Below, piece by piece: positions 44,237 to 53,095 of a DNA stretch of 64,000 nt. Origin of the DNA: Arcicella sp034931005. Lineage in GTDB: Bacteria; Bacteroidota; Bacteroidia; Cytophagales; Spirosomataceae. The stretch spans positions 62,001 to 126,000 of the forward strand of contig NZ_JAYGIN010000021.1 of assembly GCF_034931005.1 (NCBI RefSeq). The letters run 5' to 3'. Within the stretch, counting starts at the first letter, position 1; each line of letters begins with the position of its first letter. The notes beneath the pieces were generated by a model. It saw only the letters and a program-made list of their open reading frames with translations. It searched no databases and was not told the DNA's origin. The position numbers and the translations under genes were made by a program.

Positions 44237-45856
44237 ATGAAAATTACGATTGGTAATGACCATCTGACCCTCGAAGATTTTAAGAAAATTTTATTTGAAG
44301 ACGCTAATATCGAAATTGGTAATAAAGCCACCAAGAGAGTGGAAAAATGCTATAATTTTTTGGCGGACTTTACTAAAAATAAGCTCATCTATGGTATCAA
44401 TACTGGTTTTGGTCCAATGGCTCAGTATCGTATCGAAGAAGAAGAGCAAACACAATTGCAATATAATTTAATCAGAAGTCACACCACAGGAATGGGAAAT
44501 GCTATCTCACCTATTTTTGTAAAATCCTTAATGGTGGCTCGTTTAAATACCCTTCTGAAAGGCTATTCGGGCGTACATCCTGAGTTGGTAGAACTCCTTT
44601 GTGAGTATATCAATAACGATGTTTTACCTGTTATTTACGAACACGGGAGCGTTGGAGCAAGTGGTGATTTGGTTCAATTATCTCATTTAGCTTTATCCTT
44701 AATTGGTGAAGGAAAAGTGAGCGATTTGAAAGGAAATATTCAAAATACGGAAGTTGTCATTCAAGATTTAGGTTTAGAACCCTTCAAAATTCGTTTGCGT
44801 GAAGCCTTGGCACTTATGAACGGAACATCAGCCATGACAGGCATCGGAATTGTCAACGCAATTCATGCTCAAAACCTGATGAATTGGAGTATTCTTGCGT
44901 CTGCAATGATTGTTGAATTGGTGGAATCTTTCGACGACCATTATTCTTACGAACTCAATGCCGTTAAACTGCACGAAGGTCAAGCTCATGTGGCTAAAAA
45001 AATGCGTAGTGTGCTTAAAGACAGCACTTTAGTGAGAAATAGGAGAGAGCACCATTACGAAAAGAAAGTGACGGTGAATGTCTTGAAAGAAAAAATGCAA
45101 GAGTATTATTCTATCAGATGCGTTCCTCAAATTTTGGGCCCAATTCATGACACCATCGAGCAGGTTATCAATGTGTTAATTGCAGAGGTAAATTCGGTAA
45201 ATGATAATCCGATTGTGGATGCTGAACGTGGCGATGTGTATCACGGCGGGAATTTTCACGGTGATTATGTCTCTCTCGAAATGGATAAACTGAAAACTGC
45301 CATTACCAAATTATCCATGCTTTCTGAACGTCAATTGAACTATTTATTGAACGATAAACTAAATCAAATTTTACCGCCATTTGTCAATTTAGGAAAATTA
45401 GGTTTCAATCTTGGAATGCAAGGAGCTCAATTTGTGGCGACTTCAACGGTTGCCGAAAATCAAACTTTGTCTTTCCCGATGTACGTGCATAGTATTCCGA
45501 ATAATAATGATAACCAGGATATTGTGAGCATGGGAACAAATGCGGCACTTTTGGCGAGTAAAGTCATCGAAAATACCTTCCAAATTTTGGCAGTTGAATT
45601 TCTGACCATCATTCAAGCCGTTGATTATTTGGGTTTTGAAGATAAATTGTCAAGTTGCTCACAAAGAGTTTATCAGCAACTCCGAGAACTCGTTCCTGTG
45701 TTTTCTAACGATACCATCATGTATCCAAAAATTGGAGCAGTCAAAGATTATTTATACACCACCACCATTGACATTACCTCAAAAGGCTGTAAAATGGTGA
45801 ATGCTGAAGAAGCAAATACAGAAATTGAAATGGAAGTAGAATGTTGTCCTGTTTAA
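44237..45856 (+). CDS. Tyrosine ammonia-lyase of the aromatic amino acid lyase family
   Basis: A 539-residue MIO enzyme. The prosthetic group forms from A141-S142-G143 in GSVGASGDLVQLSHLAL. The inner-loop tyrosine is in IYGINTGFGPMAQYR. The substrate-selectivity stretch QLQYNLIRSHTTGMG closely matches what I recall of the Flavobacterium johnsoniae tyrosine ammonia-lyase. YHGGNFHGDYVSLEMDK and HSIPNNNDNQDIVSMGTN are also nearly the same. It should make p-coumaric acid from tyrosine as starter for an aryl polyene. It has an extra acidic, Cys-Cys-ending tail (last ~25 residues). The upstream 235 bases hold an inverted repeat TAGTAATTTT / AAAATTACTA (44153-44162, 44218-44227), a possible control site. 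It is the first gene of the polyene operon. Confidence 0.9.
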   Translation: MKITIGNDHLTLEDFKKILFEDANIEIGNKATKRVEKCYNFLADFTKNKLIYGINTGFGPMAQYRIEEEEQTQLQYNLIRSHTTGMGNAISPIFVKSLMVARLNTLLKGYSGVHPELVELLCEYINNDVLPVIYEHGSVGASGDLVQLSHLALSLIGEGKVSDLKGNIQNTEVVIQDLGLEPFKIRLREALALMNGTSAMTGIGIVNAIHAQNLMNWSILASAMIVELVESFDDHYSYELNAVKLHEGQAHVAKKMRSVLKDSTLVRNRREHHYEKKVTVNVLKEKMQEYYSIRCVPQILGPIHDTIEQVINVLIAEVNSVNDNPIVDAERGDVYHGGNFHGDYVSLEMDKLKTAITKLSMLSERQLNYLLNDKLNQILPPFVNLGKLGFNLGMQGAQFVATSTVAENQTLSFPMYVHSIPNNNDNQDIVSMGTNAALLASKVIENTFQILAVEFLTIIQAVDYLGFEDKLSSCSQRVYQQLRELVPVFSNDTIMYPKIGAVKDYLYTTTIDITSKGCKMVNAEEANTEIEMEVECCPV

Positions 45857-45909
45857 GTAAAATTGAACAAACTTATCAAACGTATATAGAAAAAGGTTAA
45901 TCCAAAAAT

Positions 45910-46638
45910 ATGAAATACGCATTAGTTACGGGTGGTTCTCGTGGAATCGGTAGAGCCATTTGTTTAAAAATGGCAGAAATGGGCTATAATGTGCTGATAA
46001 ACTACGTCAGTAATGAAGAAAAAGCTCGTGAAGTACAAACAGAACTTATTGAAAAAGGCGTTAAAGCTGAAATTTTACAGTTTGATGTTGCCGACCAAAC
46101 GCAGGTGGACGACTCCATCAATACTTGGATAAGCAATAACCCAGAGGCAAGAATTGAGGTTTTGGTTAATAATGCGGGAATCAGAAAAGACCGCTTATTG
46201 ATGTCGATGACTAATGAAGAATGGTATGGCGTGATGAATACTGGAATTGGAGGTTTTTATAATGTTACTCGCTTGATTATCAGAGAGATGATAAAGAAAA
46301 AATATGGGCGAGTAATCAATATTGTATCGCTTTCTGGACTTACGGGTTTACCGGGGCAAACCAATTATTCAGCTTCAAAAGCAGCTATTATTGGTGCAAC
46401 AAAGGCTTTGGCACAAGAAGTTGGACGTAAAAATATTACAGTCAATGCCATTGCACCAGGTTTTATTCGTACCGATATGATTCATGATATTAGTGAAGAA
46501 GCCCATAAAGGAATGATTCCGATGAAACGTTTTGGCGAACCTGAAGAGGTTGCTGAATTAGTCGGATTTATAGCTTCTTCAAAAGCGTCATACATTACCA
46601 GTCAAGTTTTGGAAGTAAACGGAGGATTACATTCTTAA
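45910..46638 (+). CDS. 3-oxoacyl-ACP reductase (FabG-like SDR)
   Basis: A 242-residue classical short-chain dehydrogenase. The NADPH motif TGGSRGIGRAI is at 7-17, NNAGIRKD near 87-94, and the catalytic Ser and the YSASK tyrosine-lysine pair are in VSLSGLTGLPGQTNYSASK. PGFIRTDM follows, with a closing INGG-like VNGG. It would reduce the beta-keto group in each extension round of the polyene. It lies 53 bases after the ammonia-lyase and 5 bases before the thioesterase, inside the operon. Confidence 0.92.
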   Translation: MKYALVTGGSRGIGRAICLKMAEMGYNVLINYVSNEEKAREVQTELIEKGVKAEILQFDVADQTQVDDSINTWISNNPEARIEVLVNNAGIRKDRLLMSMTNEEWYGVMNTGIGGFYNVTRLIIREMIKKKYGRVINIVSLSGLTGLPGQTNYSASKAAIIGATKALAQEVGRKNITVNAIAPGFIRTDMIHDISEEAHKGMIPMKRFGEPEEVAELVGFIASSKASYITSQVLEVNGGLHS

Positions 46639-46643
46639 ATAAT

Positions 46644-47066
46644 ATGGAAACTTTACAAATGACTTCTACCAAAGAAGTTCTCGTTCGCTTTAATGAAGTG
46701 GATTCTATGTCAATCGTTTGGCACGGAAATTACGTCAAATATTTGGAAGATGGGCGTGAAGATTTTGGGCAAAAGTTTGGTCTTAGCTATATACACATAC
46801 AAAAAGCAGGCTATCTTGCTCCAATCGTTGATTTGAAAATTCAGTACAAAAAATCTTTGTATTATGGCGATAGCGTTTTGGTTGAAACCACTTTTGTGGA
46901 AACAGAAACTGCCAAATTGTTTTTCAAATATCGGTTAATTTCTCCAACCAATTCCAAAGTATTGTGTACTGCCACTACTACCCAAGTTTTTTTAGATACC
47001 AAAGGAATATTACAACTCACGCTACCTGATTTTGTCCAAAATTGGAAGAAAAAATGGTTTGCCTAA
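46644..47066 (+). CDS. Hotdog-fold acyl-CoA/ACP thioesterase (YbgC/4HBT type)
   Basis: A 140-residue single hotdog domain with the 4HBT signature VRFNEVDSMSIVWHGNYVKY, in which the aspartate of the E-x-D motif is the catalytic carboxylate, followed by YLEDGREDFG. In aryl-polyene clusters such thioesterases release or edit acyl chains. It starts five bases after the reductase and ends 12 bases before the ketosynthase, so it belongs to the same transcript. Confidence 0.88.
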   Translation: METLQMTSTKEVLVRFNEVDSMSIVWHGNYVKYLEDGREDFGQKFGLSYIHIQKAGYLAPIVDLKIQYKKSLYYGDSVLVETTFVETETAKLFFKYRLISPTNSKVLCTATTTQVFLDTKGILQLTLPDFVQNWKKKWFA

Positions 47067-47078
47067 TTTTCATGGATT

Positions 47079-48227
47079 ATGAAAAATACCTACGTCATTG
47101 CCACCAATGTAGTTAGTCCTTTGGGATTTAGTACAGAAGATAATTTCGAGCATATTCAAGCTCAAAAATCAGGATTAAGCTTTCAAGAATTTGATTTTAC
47201 CAACGAGCTTTTTTGTGTTTCTAAAATGCAAGAAAGTATTGTGAATCAGCGATTTAAAGTTTTTGGAGACTTCAAAGACGAATACTCTAAATTAGAAAAA
47301 ATGTGTATTCTGTCAGTTGCCGATGCCCTAAAACAAACTACTTATAATTGTTTGGGAAAAGATTCGGTTTTGATATTTTGTTCGACCAAAGGGAATATTG
47401 ATTTATTGGAGAATATTGTTCAAAATCAACGTTTTGATGTAGGACTTTTACTTGCTGAAACGGCTCATAAAATTGCTGAGTTTTTAGGTTTTGAAAATAA
47501 ACCAATTGTAGTTTCAAATGCTTGTGTATCAGGCACTCAGGGGATTTTGGTGGGCAAAAGATTCATTGATGCAGGAATTTATAATAATGTAGTGGTTTTG
47601 GGAGGAGATTTGGTCACTAAGTTTACCGTTTCGGGCTTCAAGGCTTTCAATGCGTTGAGTGCCGAACCTTGCCAACCATTTGACGATAATCGCAAAGGAG
47701 TAAATTTAGGAGAAGGTGCGGCAACGGTTATTTTAAGTAATAAATCTAATGAAGACAAAGACCAAATTATCGTTAAAGCAGGCTTTAGCTCAAACGATGC
47801 AACTCATATTTCTGCTCCTTCACGCACGGGGCAAGGGCTATTAAAAGCCATTCAAAAAATATCAGAAGTGTCTGATTTAGAAGATATTGACTTCGTTTCT
47901 GCTCACGGAACGGCTACTCGTTATAACGACGATATGGAGTCGCAGGCATTGGCAAGGGCTGATTTGAATTTTGTACCCATTCATAGTCTAAAAGGCTATT
48001 TTGGGCATACTTTAGGGGCGGCAGGTGTTTTGGAATCGGTCATGGGAATTGCATCTTTACAACATAATCAGACCATTATTTCTAAGGGATTTGAGGTATC
48101 TGGAACGGTTCAAAATCTCAATCCCATCAAGTCGGTAGAAAACAAACCATTGCGTTCATTTTTAAAGACATCTTCAGGATTTGGTGGTTGCAATGCTGCC
48201 GTATTATTTAGCAAAATAAACCTATGA
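47079..48227 (+). CDS. Beta-ketoacyl-ACP synthase, catalytically complete
   Basis: A 382-residue KAS I/II-type ketosynthase. It keeps the full triad: C149 in VVSNACVSGTQ, a histidine in VSAHGTATRYND and one in GYFGHTLGAAG. The GEGAATVIL and FGGCNAA segments are normal. It is somewhat shorter than FabF (about 410). It overlaps the next KS-like gene by four bases (ATGA), pointing to a coupled pair that may form a heterodimer, as ketosynthase and chain-length factor do. Confidence 0.92.
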   Translation: MKNTYVIATNVVSPLGFSTEDNFEHIQAQKSGLSFQEFDFTNELFCVSKMQESIVNQRFKVFGDFKDEYSKLEKMCILSVADALKQTTYNCLGKDSVLIFCSTKGNIDLLENIVQNQRFDVGLLLAETAHKIAEFLGFENKPIVVSNACVSGTQGILVGKRFIDAGIYNNVVVLGGDLVTKFTVSGFKAFNALSAEPCQPFDDNRKGVNLGEGAATVILSNKSNEDKDQIIVKAGFSSNDATHISAPSRTGQGLLKAIQKISEVSDLEDIDFVSAHGTATRYNDDMESQALARADLNFVPIHSLKGYFGHTLGAAGVLESVMGIASLQHNQTIISKGFEVSGTVQNLNPIKSVENKPLRSFLKTSSGFGGCNAAVLFSKINL

Positions 48228-48916
48228 AAACATCCATCCAACACATTTGTCATATCAGCCAACAGACTATTAGTTTGGATGGCAAAATGGTCTTTCATCT
48301 TGATAATCAATTGGAATCCAATGAGTTTTTGAATGAAAGTTATCGTTTTTTGCAAATAGATTATCCAAAGTTTTTCAAAATGGATATTTTGGCAAAAATA
48401 GCTTTTGTTGCTACCGAATTTATTTGTAAGGGTTTGATTCTTAAAGATATAAATAAAGATTCAGTCGGGATTGTACTCGGTAATAAATCGTCCAGTTTGG
48501 TAGCAGATTTAACGCATCAACGGAGTATTCAAGATAAAAACGCCCACTTCCCAAGCCCAGCCGTTTTTGTATATACTTTGCCCAATATTATGATGGGAGA
48601 AATGAGTATTCGTCATGGATTTAGCAATGAAAATACCCTTTTTATTTCGGATAAATTTGACCCTGAAACCTTAGAAAAATATACAAATCATCTTTTTAAA
48701 GAGCGAATTATTGAGCATTGTATTGGTGGCTGGGTGGACGCACATCCAGGAAATTATGAAGCATTTATCTATTTCGTAGGTACAGGAAAATCTACTCTTT
48801 GGGGTGAACATACGGCAGAAAATATTTTAGCTTTGAAACAACATTCAGCCGAAGAAATTACAGAAAATTGCCATAAAATACCTTTTGTATCAGAAACTAT
48901 TTCCTCCGAATATTGA
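48224..48916 (+). CDS. Truncated ketosynthase-like protein, non-catalytic
   Basis: A 230-residue protein that resembles only the N-terminal half of a ketosynthase: SVGIVLGNKSSSLVADL and the characteristic SPAVFVYTLPNIMMGEMSI. No active-site cysteine motif or C-terminal histidines are present. Small KS-like proteins of this kind are found in flexirubin-type clusters. Partnering or scaffolding of the upstream ketosynthase is a guess supported by the four-base overlap. About 105 bases without a gene follow before the carrier protein. Confidence 0.75.
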   Translation: MKTSIQHICHISQQTISLDGKMVFHLDNQLESNEFLNESYRFLQIDYPKFFKMDILAKIAFVATEFICKGLILKDINKDSVGIVLGNKSSSLVADLTHQRSIQDKNAHFPSPAVFVYTLPNIMMGEMSIRHGFSNENTLFISDKFDPETLEKYTNHLFKERIIEHCIGGWVDAHPGNYEAFIYFVGTGKSTLWGEHTAENILALKQHSAEEITENCHKIPFVSETISSEY

Positions 48917-49022
48917 TAATAGTATCGTTAAAATGGCTATTTGTATAAATTATTTACAATCGCCATTCTTTGCAAATAAATTCGTACACAATTTAAAATC
49001 AACCTCTTAGATATTTACTAAC

Positions 49023-49292
49023 ATGGAAAAATCAGCACTAATTGACGTATTAAAAATTCAAATTATCCAGCAATTAAATTTGGATATTGACCCTAAAACT
49101 ATCACCGAAGATTCATTTTTATTTGGCGATGAGGGACTTGGACTTGATTCAATTGATGCCCTTGAATTGGTCGTTTTATTGGATAAAAATTATAATATCA
49201 AAGTAGGAAATCCTGAAGATGTAAAAGAGCATTTCAAATCGCTAAGCACTTTAGCAGACTACGTTCTTGAAAATTCTTCAGTGGTTGCTTAA
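49023..49292 (+). CDS. Acyl carrier protein
   Basis: An 89-residue four-helix carrier. The phosphopantetheine attachment serine is S43 in DEGLGLDSIDALELVVLL, preceded by the usual acidic loop. It carries the growing aryl-polyene chain as a thioester. The gene is followed 16 bases later by a phosphopantetheinyl transferase that presumably activates it. Confidence 0.93.
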   Translation: MEKSALIDVLKIQIIQQLNLDIDPKTITEDSFLFGDEGLGLDSIDALELVVLLDKNYNIKVGNPEDVKEHFKSLSTLADYVLENSSVVA

Positions 49293-49308
49293 TTAAACTT
49301 TTACAACG

Positions 49309-49947
49309 ATGTTGGCTATCTATTACACCCAAAAATCAGAAGTGATGACTCCCTTATTTTGGGAGTGGTGTCGCCAGCAATTACCCCCAATAATTAGGGA
49401 TAGAATCGAAAGAAAAGTTAGTCGTGAAAAAATCCAAACCAGTCTTTTGGGTTATTTACTTTTGAAAGAATCCTTTGAAAGAAATGGACTTCCTCAGGCG
49501 ATTGATATGATAAAACAGTCGCCAACGGGACGACCAAATATTGTGCAAGATTTTGATTTTAATATTTCTCATTCTGCTCAATATGCCGTTTGTGCTTTTA
49601 GCAAAAAATATAGCATTGGCATTGATATTGAGAAGATTAAGCCTATTTCATTAGAATTCTTACAGAGTTTTTTTAACCAAGATGAATGGGCAGAATTACA
49701 CCAAAATGAAAATACACAAGAGCAATTTTACCGACTCTGGACTAAAAAAGAAGCCGTAGTGAAAGCTGATGGACGAGGCTTGAATATTCCTTTGAAAGAA
49801 ATAATTATCAAAAATAATCAAGGATTTGTAGAACGTGTAAAATGGTTTTTGCAGGAAATTCCATTAGACAAAAACTATATGATGCACGTCGCAACAAACG
49901 AACCCATCAGCGAATATCAACGAGTAAAAATCAGTTTTAAAGGATAG
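49309..49947 (+). CDS. 4'-phosphopantetheinyl transferase (Sfp type)
   Basis: A 212-residue transferase with the three family motifs: PTGRPNI (72-78) with FNISHS (84-89), GIDIEKI (104-110) with the Mg-binding D and E, and RLWTKKEAVVKADGRGL (142-158). It moves phosphopantetheine from CoA to the serine of the carrier protein encoded just upstream. A family C palindromic element separates it from the second half of the operon. Confidence 0.93.
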   Translation: MLAIYYTQKSEVMTPLFWEWCRQQLPPIIRDRIERKVSREKIQTSLLGYLLLKESFERNGLPQAIDMIKQSPTGRPNIVQDFDFNISHSAQYAVCAFSKKYSIGIDIEKIKPISLEFLQSFFNQDEWAELHQNENTQEQFYRLWTKKEAVVKADGRGLNIPLKEIIIKNNQGFVERVKWFLQEIPLDKNYMMHVATNEPISEYQRVKISFKG

Positions 49948-49965
49948 GTTATTTCCCAATAAATA

Positions 49966-50074
49966 CAATGTTTTATAAGTTTTCTGAATAATTTTCACCC
50001 TAAAATGTTTGATTGGGGGACTTCCCTAAAGTTTTTTCCACTTTCGGGAAGTTGAAAAAACTTATTAAACAGTG
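49966..50074. repeat. ~109-bp palindromic element, family C copy 2
   Basis: Left end CAATGTTTTATAAGTTTTCT, right end CTTATTAAACAGTG. The inner hairpin ACTTCCCTAAAGTTT / ACTTTCGGGAAGT is diverged in the left arm from the copy at 34137-34257. It lies within the polyene operon between the phosphopantetheinyl transferase and the next ketosynthase, 18 bases from the ketosynthase start. Confidence 0.83.
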
Positions 50075-50092
50075 CAATAAATCTCTGAAATA

Positions 50093-51280
50093 ATGAATAT
50101 TTACATCACAGGAATGGGCTGTATTTCGGCTCTTGGCAACGACATAAACCAGACACTTTATCATCTTCAAAATGAAAAATCTGGCTTGACTTACATGGAT
50201 TTCGTCGAAACAGAATTTAAACAAAAATTCGTGGCAGGAGAAATCAAAATGAGTAATCAAGATTTGGCAAATCGTTTTGGAATTTCTGATAAAATTCCAA
50301 CTCGTACCAGTTTGTTAGGGCTTTGGGCAGCTCAAGATGCGGTGGCACAGTCAGGGATTGAAATTGTCGATAAAACCTATAAAACTGGATTTATTTCTGC
50401 CTCAACAGTCGGCGGAATGGTTAATACTGAACGACATTTCGATAAATACTTAAAAGGTATTGATTATGAGGACTTTGTGAGTTCGAATGATATGGGAGAC
50501 AGTACCGAATTTATTGCCAATTCATTAAAAATAAAAAGGTTTGTTACAACCATCAATACCGCTTGTGCGTCCTCATTAAATGCCATTATTTTAGGTACAA
50601 GAATGATAAAGCAAGGAATTTTAGACCGTGTAATTGTGGGAGGTTCAGATGCTCTTTGCAAGTTTACGATTAACGGTTTTAATGCTCTCATGCTTTTAGA
50701 CACAGAAGCTTGTTTGCCTTTTGACGCTCGAAGAAAAGGAATTAATTTGGGAGAAGGAGCAGCGTATTTAGTCCTCGAATCAGAGAAAGCAATTAAAGAT
50801 AAAAGTAAAATATTAGCAAAAATCAGTGGTTATGGAAGTAGTAATGATGCTTTTCATCAAACTGCATCATCACCCAATGGCTACGGTTTGCAATTGGCAA
50901 TGAAAGCAGCCCTAACAACGGCATCTTTAAGCACCACAGATATTAACTATCTCAACGCTCATGGAACGGCAACTCCCAATAACGACCTTACCGAAGGCTG
51001 GGCGATTAAGGAAACATTCACCGAGGGCATTTCATTTAGTTCTACAAAGAGTTTTACGGGACATACTTTAGCGGCTTCAGGCTCTATTGAAGCCGTGTTT
51101 TCTATTTTATCAATCAATAACAATTTCATGCCCGCCAATTTAGGGTTTAATCAAGCCATCGAAGAACACGGGTTAATACCCATCAGCACTACCCAGCAAG
51201 GAGTTTCCTTAAAACATATCATGTCTAATTCTGCTGGCATGGGTGGCTCGTGTTCTTCTATTATCTTCTCAAAATCATGA
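50093..51280 (+). CDS. Beta-ketoacyl-ACP synthase II-type, catalytically complete
   Basis: A 395-residue FabF-like ketosynthase of normal length. Active-site C158 is in TINTACASSLNA, with the histidines in LNAHGTATPNND and FTGHTLAASG. GEGAAYLVLES and the C-terminal NSAGMGGSCSS loop are present. It should elongate the aryl-polyene chain with malonyl-ACP, probably as partner of the cysteine-less protein encoded next, whose start codon overlaps its stop. Confidence 0.93.
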   Translation: MNIYITGMGCISALGNDINQTLYHLQNEKSGLTYMDFVETEFKQKFVAGEIKMSNQDLANRFGISDKIPTRTSLLGLWAAQDAVAQSGIEIVDKTYKTGFISASTVGGMVNTERHFDKYLKGIDYEDFVSSNDMGDSTEFIANSLKIKRFVTTINTACASSLNAIILGTRMIKQGILDRVIVGGSDALCKFTINGFNALMLLDTEACLPFDARRKGINLGEGAAYLVLESEKAIKDKSKILAKISGYGSSNDAFHQTASSPNGYGLQLAMKAALTTASLSTTDINYLNAHGTATPNNDLTEGWAIKETFTEGISFSSTKSFTGHTLAASGSIEAVFSILSINNNFMPANLGFNQAIEEHGLIPISTTQQGVSLKHIMSNSAGMGGSCSSIIFSKS

Positions 51281-52269
51281 AAGCATACATCAACAGTATT
51301 CACTGTATGGCTGCACAGGAAGTTGTAGGCAATACATCATTTAAAATAACAGACCCAAATTTTGCTGAAGTTTTGGGAAATAGTGGAGAACTCCGCCGTA
51401 TGTCAAGATTGGTAAAATTGGGAATGTACGCTTCGCAAAAATGTATCCACGAAACGGCAACTGAGCAGGTAGATGCCATTTTGGTTGGAACAGGATTGGG
51501 CGGAATAGAATCTTCTGATAAATTCTTGGTACCATTACTCGAAAATGAAAATGCTACTCATTCTCCTACACCATTTATTCAATCATTGCCAAATTCTATT
51601 GCGGGGCAAATAGCCTTAAAATTAAAATGTTATGGCTATAATATGACTTATGTACATCGTGGATTTTCGTTTGAAAGTGCCTTAATGGATGCCTTAATGT
51701 TGATGGAAGAGAATCTGGAAAACAAAAATATATTGGTCGGAGGTTTGGATGAGTTAGTCGATAGTTACATCATTCAAATGAGAAAAGCGGGGTATTTAAA
51801 AGATAAAACGGAAGATTTAGGAGTTGTTTTGGGCGAAGGAGCAACATTTTTACAAATTTCTTCTGAACCAAATACACAAACGCAAGCAGTTTTAAGAGAT
51901 TTAAGAATGCTATATCGTCCAGAAAATGACACTGAAATTATAGACGAAATATATCATATTTTGAATGATAATACTCTTGAAATCAATGATATAGATTTTG
52001 TGCTGATGGGTTCGTGTGGTGATAAAAACTTAGATGCTAAGTTAAAGAATATATCAGATAATCAGTTTGCCAATCATTCAAAAATGAATTTCAAAGAACA
52101 ATGTGGAGAATATTATACATCGTCGGGTTATGCTTTATGGCAGGCAGTCCAGCTTTTAAATAATACTTCAAGTTTGTTTGATGAAGTTCCCAAAGCAGTC
52201 AATAATGTACTGATTATTAATCATTACAACGATATAAATTATAGTATTTTTCTAATTTCAAAACCATGA
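51277..52269 (+). CDS. Ketosynthase-like chain-length factor lacking the active-site cysteine
   Basis: A 330-residue KS-fold protein from the ATG at 51277 (MKAYINSIHCMAAQEV), which overlaps the preceding stop by four bases. It keeps the KS landmarks FIQSLPNSIAGQIALKL and GVVLGEGATFLQI. Where the catalytic cysteine belongs it reads TYVHRGFSFESALMDAL, and the HGTAT and GH-x-LGA histidine segments are absent. This is the pattern of a chain-length factor that dimerises with an active ketosynthase. The downstream hotdog gene overlaps by four bases. Confidence 0.83.
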   Translation: MKAYINSIHCMAAQEVVGNTSFKITDPNFAEVLGNSGELRRMSRLVKLGMYASQKCIHETATEQVDAILVGTGLGGIESSDKFLVPLLENENATHSPTPFIQSLPNSIAGQIALKLKCYGYNMTYVHRGFSFESALMDALMLMEENLENKNILVGGLDELVDSYIIQMRKAGYLKDKTEDLGVVLGEGATFLQISSEPNTQTQAVLRDLRMLYRPENDTEIIDEIYHILNDNTLEINDIDFVLMGSCGDKNLDAKLKNISDNQFANHSKMNFKEQCGEYYTSSGYALWQAVQLLNNTSSLFDEVPKAVNNVLIINHYNDINYSIFLISKP

Positions 52270-52718
52270 ACATACTCGAAATAGATTTACTGGTAAATGT
52301 TGAAAATGTAGCAACTTTTCTACCTCAACAAGAACCTTTTATCATGGTTGATTCATTATTGGCAACGACAGAAAATACGGCTATTTCTCAATTTTTAGTA
52401 AAATCGGATAATGTTTTAGTCAACGATGGCATATTGCAAGAATCTGGTTTGATAGAAAATATTGCTCAAACAATTGCCCTAAAAGCAGGCTACGAATCGG
52501 TTTTGAGAAATGAAAAACCACAAATCGGATTTATTGTACAAATCAAAGAAATTTCAATTTTTGATTTTCCAAAAGTGAGTGAAATCATCACTACAAAAAT
52601 TGAAATTATGATGCAATTACCACAAATGTTAGTGATAAAAGGTGAGTCGTTTGCTGATGAAAAAAACTTAATGGTCTGTGAAATGAGAGTATTTTTAGAT
52701 AACCCTACAAAAGCATGA
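52266..52718 (+). CDS. Hotdog-fold dehydratase (ApeP/FabZ-like)
   Basis: A 150-residue hotdog protein. FLPQQEPFIMVDSLLAT and the GLIENIAQTIALKAGYE helix match dehydratase-like proteins of aryl-polyene and flexirubin clusters. The usual catalytic histidine of FabZ (PHRxPF) is replaced: the motif reads PQQEPF, so activity may depend on the partner encoded next, or the subunit may be structural. Both ends overlap neighbouring genes by four bases. Confidence 0.78.
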   Translation: MNILEIDLLVNVENVATFLPQQEPFIMVDSLLATTENTAISQFLVKSDNVLVNDGILQESGLIENIAQTIALKAGYESVLRNEKPQIGFIVQIKEISIFDFPKVSEIITTKIEIMMQLPQMLVIKGESFADEKNLMVCEMRVFLDNPTKA

Positions 52719-53095
52719 AAGCATTATTAGAGCATAATTTTGGGAAAATTATCAATACAGAAACGCATGAAAATAAAGTGATTTTTGAAGTCTCTCTCAA
52801 TACAAATCATGAAATTTACAAAGGTCATTTTCCTTTCAGACCCATTGTTCCAGGTGTTTGTACTTTACAATTAGTGAGAGAACTATTAGAAAATCATTTG
52901 GGTAAAAAGTGTATATTTTTGAGGTCAAAAAATATAAAATTCAGTGGAATGATTGACCCAAATGTTACACCTCAAATAACCATAGAAATTCAACTTCTAC
53001 CCACCGATTCTCCCCAAGAATTAAAAATCAAAGCTCTTGTATTTTGCAAAGAACTCACATTTTGTAAATATGATGGTGAGTATTTAAAGCAATAA
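52715..53095 (+). CDS. Hotdog-fold 3-hydroxyacyl-ACP dehydratase (ApeI/FabZ-like)
   Basis: A 126-residue hotdog with the catalytic-type signature YKGHFPFRPIVPGVCTLQLV, in which the histidine and the PGV turn are conserved. KNIKFSGMIDP follows. It would dehydrate the 3-hydroxyacyl intermediate to leave the conjugated double bond. It is the last gene of the polyene operon. After it come about 190 bases with a family B fragment (near 53208-53230, CTTGCGACAAATAGTA) and no further biosynthetic gene. Confidence 0.85.
   Translation: MKALLEHNFGKIINTETHENKVIFEVSLNTNHEIYKGHFPFRPIVPGVCTLQLVRELLENHLGKKCIFLRSKNIKFSGMIDPNVTPQITIEIQLLPTDSPQELKIKALVFCKELTFCKYDGEYLKQ

Noticed and set aside
48110..48355. Minus-strand frame across the junction of the ketosynthase and KS-like genes
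   Set aside because: It overlaps two well supported genes with coupled translation and has no family features.
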